A stretch of DNA of 63,933 bases, from NCBI GenBank assembly GCA_964636895.1, contig CAZWUW010000003.1, positions 1 through 63,933 on the forward strand. Direction: 5' to 3'. The stretch is from CAZWUW01 sp964636895. Its GTDB lineage: Bacteria > Bacillota > Thermincolia > Thermincolales > CAZWUW01. Shown here one piece after another: positions 17,015 to 26,023 of this stretch (positions within the stretch are counted from its first letter, which is position 1; the number at the start of each line of letters is the position of its first letter). Both the position numbers and the translations under genes were made by a program. The notes beneath the pieces were generated by a model. It had not been told where the DNA came from. It saw nothing but the letters and a program-made list of their open reading frames with translations, and ran no database searches.

Positions 17015-17245
17015 TTACTGACGTTCCTCGATGTATTTTACGGCATCACCAACGGTTTTAATTTTTTCCGCGTCTTCATCGGGTATTTCCATATCAAATT
17101 CTTCTTCCAGAGCCATGACCAGCTCAACAATATCCAGAGAATCAGCACCAAGGTCTTCAATAAAAGAGGATTCGGTTTTTACTTCAGCCTCTTCAACCCC
17201 CAACTGCTCGACAATAATGCTTTTAACCTTATCAAAAACTGCCAT
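17015..17245 (-). CDS. acpP: Acyl carrier protein
   Basis: A 76-residue acidic four-helix protein. The Ser of GADSLDIVELVMALEEEF (Ser38) receives the phosphopantetheine arm. It starts at ATG 17245 behind GAGGAGGTG. It lies between fabG (46 bases) and the second FabK-like gene (85 bases) within the lipid operon. Confidence 0.98.
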   Translation of the reverse strand: MAVFDKVKSIIVEQLGVEEAEVKTESSFIEDLGADSLDIVELVMALEEEFDMEIPDEDAEKIKTVGDAVKYIEERQ

Positions 17246-17291
17246 GGTTTCACCTCCTCTCGATTAAAATATAATTTTTATAAAATATAAA

Positions 17292-18035
17292 TTACTGCAT
17301 AACCATGCCGCCATCAACAGCAATGGTTTGCCCAGTAATATAACTGGTCGCCTCCGATGCCAGGAATACAACTGTATTTGCAATATCCTCCGGCTGTCCC
17401 AGCCTGCCCAGAGGTATTTGTTCCTTTAGTTTTGATTTCACATTTTCGGGCAGCACATCTGTCATCTGGGTCTGAATGAAACCCGGCGCAACACAGTTTA
17501 CTGTGATTCCCCGGGAAGCTACTTCCCTGGCTACTGATTTACTAAGACCAATAATACCGGCCTTGGCAGCTGCATAATTAGCCTGCCCGGCATTACCCAT
17601 CAGACCAACCACAGAAGCAATATTGATTATCCTGCCGAAACGCTGCTTAATCATCGGGCTTATAATGGCTTTCGTGCAATTAAATACACCTTTGAGATTT
17701 ATATTAAGGACAGCATCCCAATCATCTTCTTTCATCCGCATTAACAGTGTATCACGGGTTATGCCCGCATTATTCACTAATATATCCAGTTTTCCAAATT
17801 TATCCAGGGCAGCCTGCACCATTTCCGCCACTTCAGCAGCATCAGCTACATTTGCTTTAACAGCCAAAGCCTGCTGCCCCAGTACGCGAATTTCACTGGC
17901 TACCTGCTCTGCGGCGGCCAGGTCAATATCGACTACTACCACGCTGGCACCGGCATTGGCTAGGGCGATGGCAACTGCCCGGCCGATACCGCGGGAGCCA
18001 CCGGTAACGAGAGCGGTCTTTTCCCTAAGAACCAT
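17292..18035 (-). CDS. fabG: 3-oxoacyl-ACP reductase
   Basis: A 247-residue short-chain dehydrogenase reducing 3-oxoacyl-ACP with NADPH. It shows the nucleotide loop TGGSRGIGRAVA near residue 12, NNAGITRD, the Ser of INIASVVG, and the YAAAKAG Tyr-Lys pair. The C-terminus SYITGQTIAVDGGMVMQ is typical. It begins one base after the fabD stop. Confidence 0.97.
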   Translation of the reverse strand: MVLREKTALVTGGSRGIGRAVAIALANAGASVVVVDIDLAAAEQVASEIRVLGQQALAVKANVADAAEVAEMVQAALDKFGKLDILVNNAGITRDTLLMRMKEDDWDAVLNINLKGVFNCTKAIISPMIKQRFGRIINIASVVGLMGNAGQANYAAAKAGIIGLSKSVAREVASRGITVNCVAPGFIQTQMTDVLPENVKSKLKEQIPLGRLGQPEDIANTVVFLASEATSYITGQTIAVDGGMVMQ

Positions 18036-18036
18036 T

Positions 18037-18975
18037 CTATATAACCTCCCTTAAATTTTCAAGCGTCATTTCCAATGATTTAATATCTTCAACATTATAT
18101 AATTGACTATCGGGCACAATTTTCTTAATCAAACCCAACAGTACCCGGCCCGGCCCTAATTCCACATAATATTGCACCCTATTTGCCGACATGTTGCGGA
18201 TACAGTCTTCCCATCGCACCGAACCACTTACCTGTTTGATGAGAGATTCTCTGATTTCCGCCGCTGTGCGCACAAAATCACCGCTAACATTAGCAATAAC
18301 AGGAACTTGCGGATTGGTAATGACAACCTCCGCCAAAACACCGGTCAGCCTATCCCCCGCCGGCGTCATCAGGCTGGAATGAAATGGTCCGCTCACCGGC
18401 AGGGCGAGTACCCTTTTGGCACCCTTTTCCTTGGCCTTGGCCACTGCTTGTTCAAGTGCGGCAGTTTCACCGGCAATAATTATTTGTCCGGGGCAGTTAT
18501 AATTAGCTACTTCCACCACGCCACCGGAAACTTCCCGGCATAGGGCATCAACTTTTTCCCGCTCCAGCCCCAGCACTGCAGCCATTCCTCCGGTGCCGGG
18601 CGGGGACGCCTGCTGCATAAATTCGCCCCGGCTGCGGACAACTTTGACCGCATCAGCAAAAGAAATTGCCCCAGCCGCAACCAGAGCGGCATACTCCCCC
18701 AGACTGTGACCGGCCAGCATATCCGGCCGAAATCCGCTACGGGCTTGAAAAACCCTTAAAATCGCAATGCTTGTAGTCAAAATTGCCGGCTGAGTAACGG
18801 CAGTCATTTTTAACTCATCTTCCGGACCGTTAAAACATAATGCAGTCAGGTCAAAACCCAACACGTCATTGGCCTCCTGGTAAATATCCCGGGCTTCCGG
18901 GAAGGCATTTGATAACTCTCTGCCCATGCCTACATACTGCGATCCCTGTCCCGGAAAAACGAAGCCTATCCGCAC
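18037..18975 (-). CDS. fabD: Malonyl-CoA:ACP transacylase
   Basis: A 312-residue enzyme loading malonate onto ACP. It begins with FVFPGQGSQYVGMG and has the nucleophile Ser in AGHSLGEYAALVAAGA and the catalytic His in LPVSGPFHSSLM. Its start overlaps the end of fabK by ten bases, so the two are translated together. Confidence 0.97.
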   Translation of the reverse strand: MRIGFVFPGQGSQYVGMGRELSNAFPEARDIYQEANDVLGFDLTALCFNGPEDELKMTAVTQPAILTTSIAILRVFQARSGFRPDMLAGHSLGEYAALVAAGAISFADAVKVVRSRGEFMQQASPPGTGGMAAVLGLEREKVDALCREVSGGVVEVANYNCPGQIIIAGETAALEQAVAKAKEKGAKRVLALPVSGPFHSSLMTPAGDRLTGVLAEVVITNPQVPVIANVSGDFVRTAAEIRESLIKQVSGSVRWEDCIRNMSANRVQYYVELGPGRVLLGLIKKIVPDSQLYNVEDIKSLEMTLENLREVI

Positions 18976-19910
18976 GACTCCACCTCCAGTTTGCGGAGAA
19001 CATTGCCGGCATTATTTATAATTTCATCAATAATTGCTTTGACCGGCATGATTTCATTCACCATACCCGCTATTTGGCCTGCCATAACAGTACCGTTTTC
19101 CACATCACCATCTATCATAGCAAGCTTCAAACTACCCACTCCAAGCTTTTCCAGTTCCATGGCCGGTACGCCCTGTTTTTCCATCTCTTCATAGAGTTTG
19201 GTTAGCTTGTTTTTTATTGACCTGACAGGATGACCCGTAGACCTGCCGGAGGCTATCGTATCCCGGTCTTTAGCTTTAATAATAGCTTTCTTTACGTTAT
19301 CATGAATAGTGCACTCAGCAGCACACATAAAACGGGTACCGATTTGCACGCCAACAGCGCCTAATGCCAGGGCAGCCACTAATCCGCGACCGTCGGCAAT
19401 ACCACCGGCGGCAATAACCGGAATTCTAACGGCATCTACAACCTGAGGCACCAGTGCCATGGTAGTCAACTCGCCAATATGTCCGCCCGACTCCGTACCT
19501 TCCGCTATAACAGCATCCACGCCCTGCTTTTCAAGCCGTTGGGCCAGAGCCACAGAAGGAATAACGGGAATCACTTTTGTCCCGATTTCTTTCAAAATGG
19601 GTATGTACTTGGCCGGATTACCCGCACCGGTAGTAATAACTGGCACCCGCTCAGCCTTTATCACTTCCATCACTTCTTCTACAAAAGGCGACATCATCAT
19701 AACATTAACACCAAAAGGCTTATTCGTGAGGGTTTTTAATTTTTTAATCTCTGTTCTAACCCAATCCGCAGGATTATGTCCGGCCCCGATAATTCCCAAA
19801 CCGCCGGCTTCCGAAACTGCTGCCGCTAACTCCGCCGTTGAAACCCAAGCCATACCACCCTGCAAAACAGGGTATTCAATACCTAACAAATCACATAAAA
19901 CTGTTTTCAT
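18966..19910 (-). CDS. fabK: Enoyl-ACP reductase II (FMN type)
   Basis: A 314-residue FabK: EYPVLQGGMAWVSTAELAAAVSEAGGLG at the start (read in parts), AEGTESGGHIGE with the active-site His, and IAAGGIADGRGLVAALALGAVGVQIGTRF. No fabI is seen in the window, so this is the likely enoyl reductase of the pathway. It follows fabH by 34 bases and overlaps fabD. Compared with its paralogue at 15967 it lacks the Cys cluster. Confidence 0.92.
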   Translation of the reverse strand: MKTVLCDLLGIEYPVLQGGMAWVSTAELAAAVSEAGGLGIIGAGHNPADWVRTEIKKLKTLTNKPFGVNVMMMSPFVEEVMEVIKAERVPVITTGAGNPAKYIPILKEIGTKVIPVIPSVALAQRLEKQGVDAVIAEGTESGGHIGELTTMALVPQVVDAVRIPVIAAGGIADGRGLVAALALGAVGVQIGTRFMCAAECTIHDNVKKAIIKAKDRDTIASGRSTGHPVRSIKNKLTKLYEEMEKQGVPAMELEKLGVGSLKLAMIDGDVENGTVMAGQIAGMVNEIMPVKAIIDEIINNAGNVLRKLEVESCG

Positions 19911-19944
19911 TGTTTACAGCCCCCCTCCTGTCATCTGAATCAGA

Positions 19945-20970
19945 CTATCTGCTCCACCTGATTACACTAGAACCCCAAGTTAAACCCGCACCAAATCCAA
20001 CAATGACAATATTATCACCTTTCTTAATCCGGCCCTGATGAACGGCCTCAAAAAGGGCTACCGGTATTGATGCGGCTGATGTGTTTCCGTATTTTTGCAC
20101 ATTCACATAAACTCTGTCCATTGATACACCAAGGCGCTTAGCAGCAGCCTCAATAATTCTGATATTGGCCTGATGAGGAATAAAGCAGTCGATATCTTCT
20201 GCTTTGAGACCTGCACCGACTACCGCCTGGATAGCAGATGTGCCGATAATTTTAACGGCAAATTTGTATACTTCGCGCCCAACCATCTCCAAATAGTCAA
20301 GTTTTTCCGGAATGACTTTTACGTTAAATGCTGCTGCTTCCCCATCACACCCGGAACCCCTGGCCGGCATTTTCAGCAGCTCAGCGCCTGCACCGTCAGA
20401 ACCTAATTCGATAGAAAGGATGCCATATCCTGCTGCTACTTCCTGTAAAACTGCCGCCCCTGCGCCATCACCAAACAAAACACAGGTGTTGCGGTCTTCC
20501 CAGTCTATTATTTTAGAAAGCGCTTCCGCACCAATAACCAGTACCGTGTTATACAGCCCGCTTTTAATAAACTGGCTGCCTACAGCCAATGCATAAACAA
20601 AACCGGAACATCCTGCTTCCAGGTCAAAAGCCGCCGCCCGTACAGCACCAATTTTATCCTGAACAATACAGGCCGTTGCAGGAAAATACATGTCCGGGGA
20701 TATAGTGGCTACAATGATTAAATCAACATCTTCAGGCCTAACACCGGCGTCTAGCAGCGCCTGTGTTCCTGCTGCCACTGCCAGATCGGAAGTTGATAGC
20801 CCCGGGTCGGTAATACGGCGTTCCTGAATGCCGGAACGACTTTTTATCCATTCATCACTGGTGTCAACCATTTTTTCCAGTTCAGCGTTAGTCAGAACTC
20901 TTTCCGGCAAATGTATCCCCAGCCCGGTAATCCCTACCGGACGGCCTTTAAGCATTGGCACGCCGATCAT
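19945..20970 (-). CDS. fabH: 3-oxoacyl-ACP synthase III
   Basis: A KAS III enzyme (341 residues from ATG 20970) starting each fatty acid from acyl-CoA and malonyl-ACP. The triad is visible as Cys121 in EAGCSGFVYAL, His in PHQANIRIIEAAA and Asn in YGNTSAASIPVAL. The start is uncertain: ATG 20970 has GGGAG directly against it, while GTG 20961 is nine bases from the same site and is better spaced. The start region overlaps the end of plsX. Confidence 0.95.
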   Translation of the reverse strand: MIGVPMLKGRPVGITGLGIHLPERVLTNAELEKMVDTSDEWIKSRSGIQERRITDPGLSTSDLAVAAGTQALLDAGVRPEDVDLIIVATISPDMYFPATACIVQDKIGAVRAAAFDLEAGCSGFVYALAVGSQFIKSGLYNTVLVIGAEALSKIIDWEDRNTCVLFGDGAGAAVLQEVAAGYGILSIELGSDGAGAELLKMPARGSGCDGEAAAFNVKVIPEKLDYLEMVGREVYKFAVKIIGTSAIQAVVGAGLKAEDIDCFIPHQANIRIIEAAAKRLGVSMDRVYVNVQKYGNTSAASIPVALFEAVHQGRIKKGDNIVIVGFGAGLTWGSSVIRWSR

Positions 20971-21967
20971 CTCCCGTCAGGTTATCACAAACACTTTCCC
21001 GGATACATTCTACAACGCTTCTTTCCACGCATTCCTTGGCCACTCTGATAGCGTTGGTGATGGCCCGGGCATGAGAACTGCCATGGCAAATGATACAAAC
21101 TCCATTAACTCCCAATAACGGTGCCCCGCCGGTTTCCGCATAATCTATTTTTTTTCTTAAGCCCTTGGCCTGTGTAAATATCAAGGCAGCGCCAATTTTA
21201 ACAAATATGTTTTTACGCAGTTCTTCTTTAATCATAATCATCAAATCAGTGGCCAGACCTTCCCCAAATTTGAGCACGATATTTCCCACAAATCCGTCAC
21301 AAACTACAACATCCGCTACTCCACTGGTAATCTCGCGCCCTTCAATGTTACCGGTAAAATTCAGGTTAGCCTTTTTCAGTAAACGGTAAGATTCAATATA
21401 CAGCTCATTACCCTTGGTTTCTTCTTCCCCAATATTTAATAACGCCACTTTGGGCTTGGGGCAGCCCATGATTTTTTGCGCATAAATTTCTCCCATAATT
21501 CCAAACTGCAAAAGGTTGGTTGGTTTTGACTCGGAGTTAGCCCCAACATCCAAAAGCAGTAGCCTGCCTTTAAGTGTGGGTATTAAACTAGCGATAGCCG
21601 GTCGGTCAATACCTTTAATCCGGCCCAGACCCAATAACGCGGCCCCCATAGCCGCGCCAGTACTCCCCGCTGAAACGATGGCATCGGCATGTTTTTCTTT
21701 TACTAACCTGGTGCCAACAACTATGGAGGAGTCTTTCTTTCTACGTAAAGCTACTGCCGGTTGTTCGCCCATTTCAATTATTTCCGTGGCATGCACCACG
21801 GAAATATCAGGATTTTGGGTATTATATGCAGCCAGTTCCTCACGGATTATTTTTTCATTGCCTACCAATATAACACCAATATTATAATTCCTGGCAGCTT
21901 CTACCGCTCCTTTGACGATTTCCGATGGAGCATAATCTCCACCCATCGCATCCACGGCAATTTTCAT
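20948..21967 (-). CDS. plsX: Phosphate acyltransferase PlsX
   Basis: A 339-residue enzyme making acyl-phosphate from acyl-ACP for phospholipid synthesis. It opens with KIAVDAMGGDYAPSEIVKGA and shows GSTGAAMGAALLGLGRIKGI, VDVGANSE-like LLLDVGANSESKP, and VCDGFVGNIVLKFGEG. It is the second gene of the FapR operon, 15 bases after fapR, and its end overlaps the fabH start. Confidence 0.96.
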   Translation of the reverse strand: MKIAVDAMGGDYAPSEIVKGAVEAARNYNIGVILVGNEKIIREELAAYNTQNPDISVVHATEIIEMGEQPAVALRRKKDSSIVVGTRLVKEKHADAIVSAGSTGAAMGAALLGLGRIKGIDRPAIASLIPTLKGRLLLLDVGANSESKPTNLLQFGIMGEIYAQKIMGCPKPKVALLNIGEEETKGNELYIESYRLLKKANLNFTGNIEGREITSGVADVVVCDGFVGNIVLKFGEGLATDLMIMIKEELRKNIFVKIGAALIFTQAKGLRKKIDYAETGGAPLLGVNGVCIICHGSSHARAITNAIRVAKECVERSVVECIRESVCDNLTGDDRRANA

Positions 21968-21982
21968 GTCCTGGTTTCCTCC

Positions 21983-22549
21983 TTACCGGTTGATCACAAA
22001 AACACTAAAATCGCCTTCAAATACTATTTCCTGATTCACTCTCGAAACCACAGAAATACTGTACCGATTGCTCTTTTTTGAGTTGACTGTAGCCTTAGCG
22101 ATAATTTTTTCGCCCATAATCACCGGCCTTTTAAATACCACCTGGGCCGACCCAGTCAACGCCACTTCGGCATTTACCACTGCCACGGCCAGCGAATTAG
22201 CCTGCGCAAACAAAAAGTGCCCGCGGGCAATATCGTTCTTTCGGAACACCATGTCCGGTGTAACCTCCAGGATGGACAGAGCATTTTTGTCCAGTTCCAC
22301 ATCTACCGGCTCTCCTATAAGTTCGGCGCCGCTTAATGTTCTGATTTGGTCATAATTTCCCTCAGCCACTTTTTTGACTCTTTCTCTTAATTCGGGAATA
22401 CCCAATTCCAGCCTGTCAAGCCGGATGGTCTGGATGCTTACAGAAAACAGCCGGGCTAATTCCTCGTCCGGCAAAAAAGGATTCTCTTCTATAATGTTAC
22501 TCAATTCTTTCAGACGTAGTACCTTATTAGGCTTAATGCCGTTAGTCAT
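21983..22549 (-). CDS. fapR: Transcription factor FapR, regulator of fatty acid and phospholipid genes
   Basis: A 188-residue repressor that releases DNA when malonyl-CoA or malonyl-ACP binds. The N-terminal helix-turn-helix (about 12-50, LPDEELARLFSVSIQTIRLDR) precedes a hot-dog domain with FRKNDIARGHFLFAQANSLAVAVV. The gene heads the lipid operon and lies behind a palindrome that fits the FapR operator, so it probably represses itself and all downstream fab genes. Confidence 0.96.
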   Translation of the reverse strand: MTNGIKPNKVLRLKELSNIIEENPFLPDEELARLFSVSIQTIRLDRLELGIPELRERVKKVAEGNYDQIRTLSGAELIGEPVDVELDKNALSILEVTPDMVFRKNDIARGHFLFAQANSLAVAVVNAEVALTGSAQVVFKRPVIMGEKIIAKATVNSKKSNRYSISVVSRVNQEIVFEGDFSVFVINR

Positions 22550-22571
22550 GATATATCACCTATAGATACAA

Positions 22572-22588
22572 TTAGTAGCTGCTACTAA
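22572..22588 (-). promoter_or_regulatory. FapR operator (17-base perfect palindrome)
   Basis: TTAGTAGCTGCTACTAA is a perfect 8+1+8 palindrome 22 bases before the fapR start. Length and outer TTAGTA/TACTAA halves agree with the known FapR recognition site. It lies at the expected transcription start just after the -10 box, so bound FapR would block initiation. Confidence 0.88.
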
Positions 22589-22592
22589 ACAT

Positions 22593-22621
22593 AGTATATG
22601 ATACCAGCTCCTAATTTGCAA
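22593..22621 (-). promoter_or_regulatory. Sigma-A promoter of the fapR-plsX-fab operon
   Basis: TTGCAA (22616-22621) and TATACT (22593-22598) on the minus strand are exactly 17 bases apart, directly before the FapR palindrome. Confidence 0.8.
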
Positions 22622-22646
22622 GCAAAAAGAATGTCGATGTCTCGGT

Positions 22647-22696
22647 AATAATGAAAGAGCAAGCTATCATGCACCTTAGCTTGCTCTTTCATTATT
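22647..22696 (-). terminator. Long hairpin ending the yceD-rpmF unit
   Basis: A perfect 20-base-pair stem (22647-22666 with 22677-22696) and a ten-base loop lies 29 bases after the rpmF stop. No long T run follows on the minus strand, so it may act as a stable 3' end as much as a classic terminator. It separates rpmF from the fapR promoter. Confidence 0.65.
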
Positions 22697-22724
22697 CCTT
22701 TTATTCCATATTTCCATTTTTTTC

Positions 22725-22904
22725 TTATTCGGCTTTGGCCACAACCTCTTTATCCTTGTAATACCCACATCCAGGGCAAACCCGATGAGGCATCTTCGGT
22801 TCGTGACATTGCGGACAAGAGATAAAGCCCGGAGCAGTAATCTTCTGCTGAGCCCTTCTCATTCTATTTTTTGATTTGGATCGTCTATGCTGCGGTACCC
22901 CCAT
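22725..22904 (-). CDS. rpmF: Ribosomal protein L32
   Basis: A 59-residue zinc-ribbon ribosomal protein read directly from the sequence. It starts MGVPQHRRSKSKNRMRRAQ and carries CPQC and CPGC, the four zinc ligands. ATG 22904 lies behind AAAGGAGGTG. It follows the yceD gene by 23 bases, the standard yceD-rpmF pair next to lipid genes. Confidence 0.97.
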   Translation of the reverse strand: MGVPQHRRSKSKNRMRRAQQKITAPGFISCPQCHEPKMPHRVCPGCGYYKDKEVVAKAE

Positions 22905-22927
22905 CTAACACACCTCCTTTAAGCCCT

Positions 22928-23440
22928 TTAAGATTTAAGATAATCTTTTAACGCCGCTAACCGTGGGTCAATGTCCTCTTCCTTGCAGTCGCATGCGCTT
23001 ATGTTTTTATTATGCCCACATATCGGGCAAATGCCCCGGCAGTCATTTGAACATACCGGTTTCATGGGCAGGTCCAGGATTATATTATCCCTAACCACAT
23101 CTGCAAAATCTATCTTATTATCCTCATATATATGGTAATTCCTGTACTCATCATCCCCGTCGTCAGCCTCGGAAACATGGCGGTACTGTTCCGCAAACGC
23201 TGTCAGCACATGATGTTTGTATGTATCCAGGCACCGACCGCAAACAAGCTGAAGCTCTCCGGAGATTTCACCTTTTACCAGCAACGAAACGCCAATATTG
23301 GTGATTGCCAATCGAACCGCCGCCGGTTCCGCAAAAACAGCCTGCCCGACGTCTATTTCAAGAGGCGGTATCTCCTCTTGAAATTCATAATGACGGGTTT
23401 CACCAGGGGCTTTGCGCAATTCGGTAACATCTATCCTCAT
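22928..23440 (-). CDS. yceD: YceD/DUF177 family protein, 23S rRNA accumulation factor
   Basis: A 170-residue DUF177 protein. The family's conserved CGRCLDTY is in the middle. A Cys-rich C-terminal stretch has CSNDCRGICPICG and ACDCKEE, which could bind zinc. YceD is nearly always next to rpmF and is linked to 23S rRNA processing or levels in other bacteria. A consensus promoter lies just upstream. Confidence 0.92.
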   Translation of the reverse strand: MRIDVTELRKAPGETRHYEFQEEIPPLEIDVGQAVFAEPAAVRLAITNIGVSLLVKGEISGELQLVCGRCLDTYKHHVLTAFAEQYRHVSEADDGDDEYRNYHIYEDNKIDFADVVRDNIILDLPMKPVCSNDCRGICPICGHNKNISACDCKEEDIDPRLAALKDYLKS

Positions 23441-23467
23441 GGTAACACCTCATATTCAACAAATTTT

Positions 23468-23496
23468 ATTATATACACCGGTATCTTTTTTGTCAA
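23468..23496 (-). promoter_or_regulatory. Consensus sigma-A promoter for yceD-rpmF
   Basis: TTGACA (23491-23496) and TATAAT (23468-23473) on the minus strand match the consensus perfectly with a 17-base spacer. It lies between the pta stop and the yceD start and implies strong constitutive expression of the ribosome-linked pair. Confidence 0.9.
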
Positions 23497-23509
23497 GGAA
23501 AATGTTGTC

Positions 23510-24529
23510 TTAAACGGGTTGTGTCTCGCTTACACTAACCTGGGCCTGGACGGCTGTGATAGCGGTGACATTGACAATATCCTGCACACTGCAACCCCGG
23601 GATAAGTCATTAACCGGTTTGGCCATACCCTGTAAAACCGGACCGACAGCTTCCGCATTAGCCAACCGCTGACCCAGTTTATAACCGATATTGCCGGACT
23701 GCAAATCAGGAAAAATCAATACATTTACATGTCCGGCTACATCACTGCCTGGTGCTTTGTGGGCACCAATAGCCGGCACAAGAGCTGCATCCGCCTGCAG
23801 TTCACCGTCTATACTTATGTGCGGATACCTAGCTTTGGCAATGGCGGTAGCACGGCGGACCTTTGCCACCATCTTGTGTTCCGCACTGCCTTTAGTTGAA
23901 AACGATAACATGCCTACCATGGGCTCCAGTCCTGCGAGTTGACAGGCTGTACCGGCCGTAGCAAAAGCGATTTCCGCCAGCTGTTCCGCCGTCGGTTCCG
24001 GATTTACGGCACAATCCGCAAAAACCATGACCCCTTTTTCACCGAACTGCCGGTTTGGCATGATCATTATAAAGGCACCGGAAACTACAGAGATGCCTGG
24101 TGCGGTTTTTATTATTTGCAGCGCCGGGCGCAAAACATCGGAGGTTGGACTCAAAGACCCTGCTACCATACCGTCGGCGTGACCCAGTTTGAGCATCATA
24201 GTTCCGTAGTATAGTGGGTCGGCCAGCAACCGACCGGCTTCATCTCTGGTCAAGCCTTTATGATGACGCAGTTTAAATAGTTCTGCACTATATTTATCAA
24301 GTTTTTCCTGCCGGTAATTGATAATTTGCACTCCGTCAAGACACACGCCCATTTTGGCAGCTTTTGCCATTATTTCGGATGCCTTACCCAACAGGATTAC
24401 TTTGGCAATTTTTTGTTCACAGATATCACCGGCAGCAGCTAATACCCGTTCATCAGCGGTTTCCGGGAGAACAATCCGCGCTAAACCTCTACTGGCCTTA
24501 AACCTTATTTTAGTCAACAGGTCCGGCAA
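23510..24529 (-). CDS. pta: Phosphate acetyltransferase
   Basis: A 339-residue Pta converting acetyl-CoA and phosphate to acetyl phosphate. Typical stretches are RIVLPETADERVLAAA, GMVAGSLSPTSDVLRPALQI, NRQFGEKGVMVFADCAVNPEPT and APGSDVAGHVNVLIFPDLQSGNIGYK (read in parts). The start is TTG 24529 behind AAAGGGGGG. No acetate kinase gene is adjacent. It is divergent from tmcAL, a gene for an acetate-using tRNA enzyme. Confidence 0.93.
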   Translation of the reverse strand: MPDLLTKIRFKASRGLARIVLPETADERVLAAAGDICEQKIAKVILLGKASEIMAKAAKMGVCLDGVQIINYRQEKLDKYSAELFKLRHHKGLTRDEAGRLLADPLYYGTMMLKLGHADGMVAGSLSPTSDVLRPALQIIKTAPGISVVSGAFIMIMPNRQFGEKGVMVFADCAVNPEPTAEQLAEIAFATAGTACQLAGLEPMVGMLSFSTKGSAEHKMVAKVRRATAIAKARYPHISIDGELQADAALVPAIGAHKAPGSDVAGHVNVLIFPDLQSGNIGYKLGQRLANAEAVGPVLQGMAKPVNDLSRGCSVQDIVNVTAITAVQAQVSVSETQPV

Positions 24530-24701
24530 CTGTGTCCCCCCTTTGAGTCGAAAGATTAGTATTAGTTATTACACAAAATCGCTTTTTTAACTACTAAATA
24601 ACTTAATTTTGATATCCCTGATATAAAAATGTAATCACCGGCGGCAGGATAATCGTAGCAAACAGTGGAAAAACTACTAAATTAATAACAAGGAGGGCCC
24701 T

Positions 24702-25958
24702 ATGAATGTAGTTGGCTTAATTACCGAATATAACCCATTTCATAATGGCCACCGGCTGCACCTGGAGAATGCGGTGGAAATGACCCGGGCCGAAGCCGTG
24801 GTGGTGGTCATGAGTGGTAATTTTCTACAGCGGGGTGAGCCTGCTCTCTTCAATAAATGGAGCAGAGCTGGAATGGCGCTGGCCGGCGGAGCTGATGTGG
24901 TGCTGGAACTGCCGGCGGCCTTTGCCACTAGAAGCGCCCGCCAATTTGCGACCGGAGCAGTACGGATTCTAAACGACTCGGGTGTAGTAAGTCACCTATG
25001 TTTCGGCAGTGAATCGGGCGAGGTTGAACCGTTGCAAAGACTGGCCGATCTTTTCCGGCATGAACCGCCGGAGTTTAAGAAACTTATAAAAAAACACCTG
25101 CAATCAGGTGTTACACTGCCGGTAGCCGGGTCAAGGGCACTGGCGGAATATATGACGTTTTCCCGAACGGGTTTACAACCCAGCGACCGGGAGTTACTTA
25201 ACCGGCCTAACAATATCTTGGGCATAGAATACCTACGCGCCTTAGCAGATATCAACAGTGTGGTAAAACCGGTTACTATGGCCAGGGTAGCAGCCGGATA
25301 CCATGATACCCATTTTTCTTCCAATGGCATAGCCAGCGCTACCGGTATCCGAAAAGCCCTTGAAAAGTCAGGCGGTTTAACTGATGAAGTAAACGAGGTC
25401 GTGCCAATGGATACAATGCGTTTTATGCAGGAAGAAAGGGCGCTGGGCAGAGGACCGGTGTTTCCTGAACGTCTTATGCCGCTGCTTTTATATAGATTAA
25501 GAACAGCAACTAAGGAACAATTGGCGGCAACCCTGGATATCAGTGAGGGTCTTGAAAACAGGATTACCAGGGCGGCGCGTAATCCCGGCACTTATACCGA
25601 GTTTGTAGCTGCCATCAAAACCAAACGTTATACCCGAACTAGGATTCAACGGGCGCTGTTATACATTATGCTTGGTTTTAACAAAGAAATGGCAAATAAT
25701 TTTGATGTGTCCGGCCCAGGTTATATAAGAATTCTCGGTGTTTCTTCAAAAGGTCGTGAATTAATCCGGCATATGAAAAAAAGAGCGGCTTTACCTGTGG
25801 TTACAAGAGTGTTGCCCTTTATGGAAACACCTGGCCACGCTCGGGATATGTTGAGCTTCGATATCCTGGCCACCGACCTGTATACTTTGCTTTATCCCAA
25901 TTCCCACCTTTATGCAGCCGGTCAGGACTATAAAGTAATGCCGGTGATGCTAAAATAA
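24702..25958 (+). CDS. tmcAL: tRNA(Met) cytidine acetate ligase
   Basis: A 418-residue nucleotidyltransferase-fold protein (YlbM). Known members make N4-acetylcytidine at the wobble base of elongator tRNA-Met from ATP and acetate. The N-terminus has the HxGH-type ATP site NPFHNGHRLHLE and then MSGNFLQRGEPALFNKW. The start is ATG 24702 behind AAGGAGG. It leads a two-gene plus-strand unit with ylbJ, as in many sporeformers. Confidence 0.93.
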   Translation: MNVVGLITEYNPFHNGHRLHLENAVEMTRAEAVVVVMSGNFLQRGEPALFNKWSRAGMALAGGADVVLELPAAFATRSARQFATGAVRILNDSGVVSHLCFGSESGEVEPLQRLADLFRHEPPEFKKLIKKHLQSGVTLPVAGSRALAEYMTFSRTGLQPSDRELLNRPNNILGIEYLRALADINSVVKPVTMARVAAGYHDTHFSSNGIASATGIRKALEKSGGLTDEVNEVVPMDTMRFMQEERALGRGPVFPERLMPLLLYRLRTATKEQLAATLDISEGLENRITRAARNPGTYTEFVAAIKTKRYTRTRIQRALLYIMLGFNKEMANNFDVSGPGYIRILGVSSKGRELIRHMKKRAALPVVTRVLPFMETPGHARDMLSFDILATDLYTLLYPNSHLYAAGQDYKVMPVMLK

Positions 25959-26023
25959 AATGGTATACCACGGTCTTTTTAACTATATATTTCATAAGAG
26001 AAACTTCTTATGAAGGTGATGTT

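Noticed and set aside
24992..25591. 199-codon minus-strand frame opposite tmcAL
   Set aside because: Fully antisense to an intact gene and no family resemblance.
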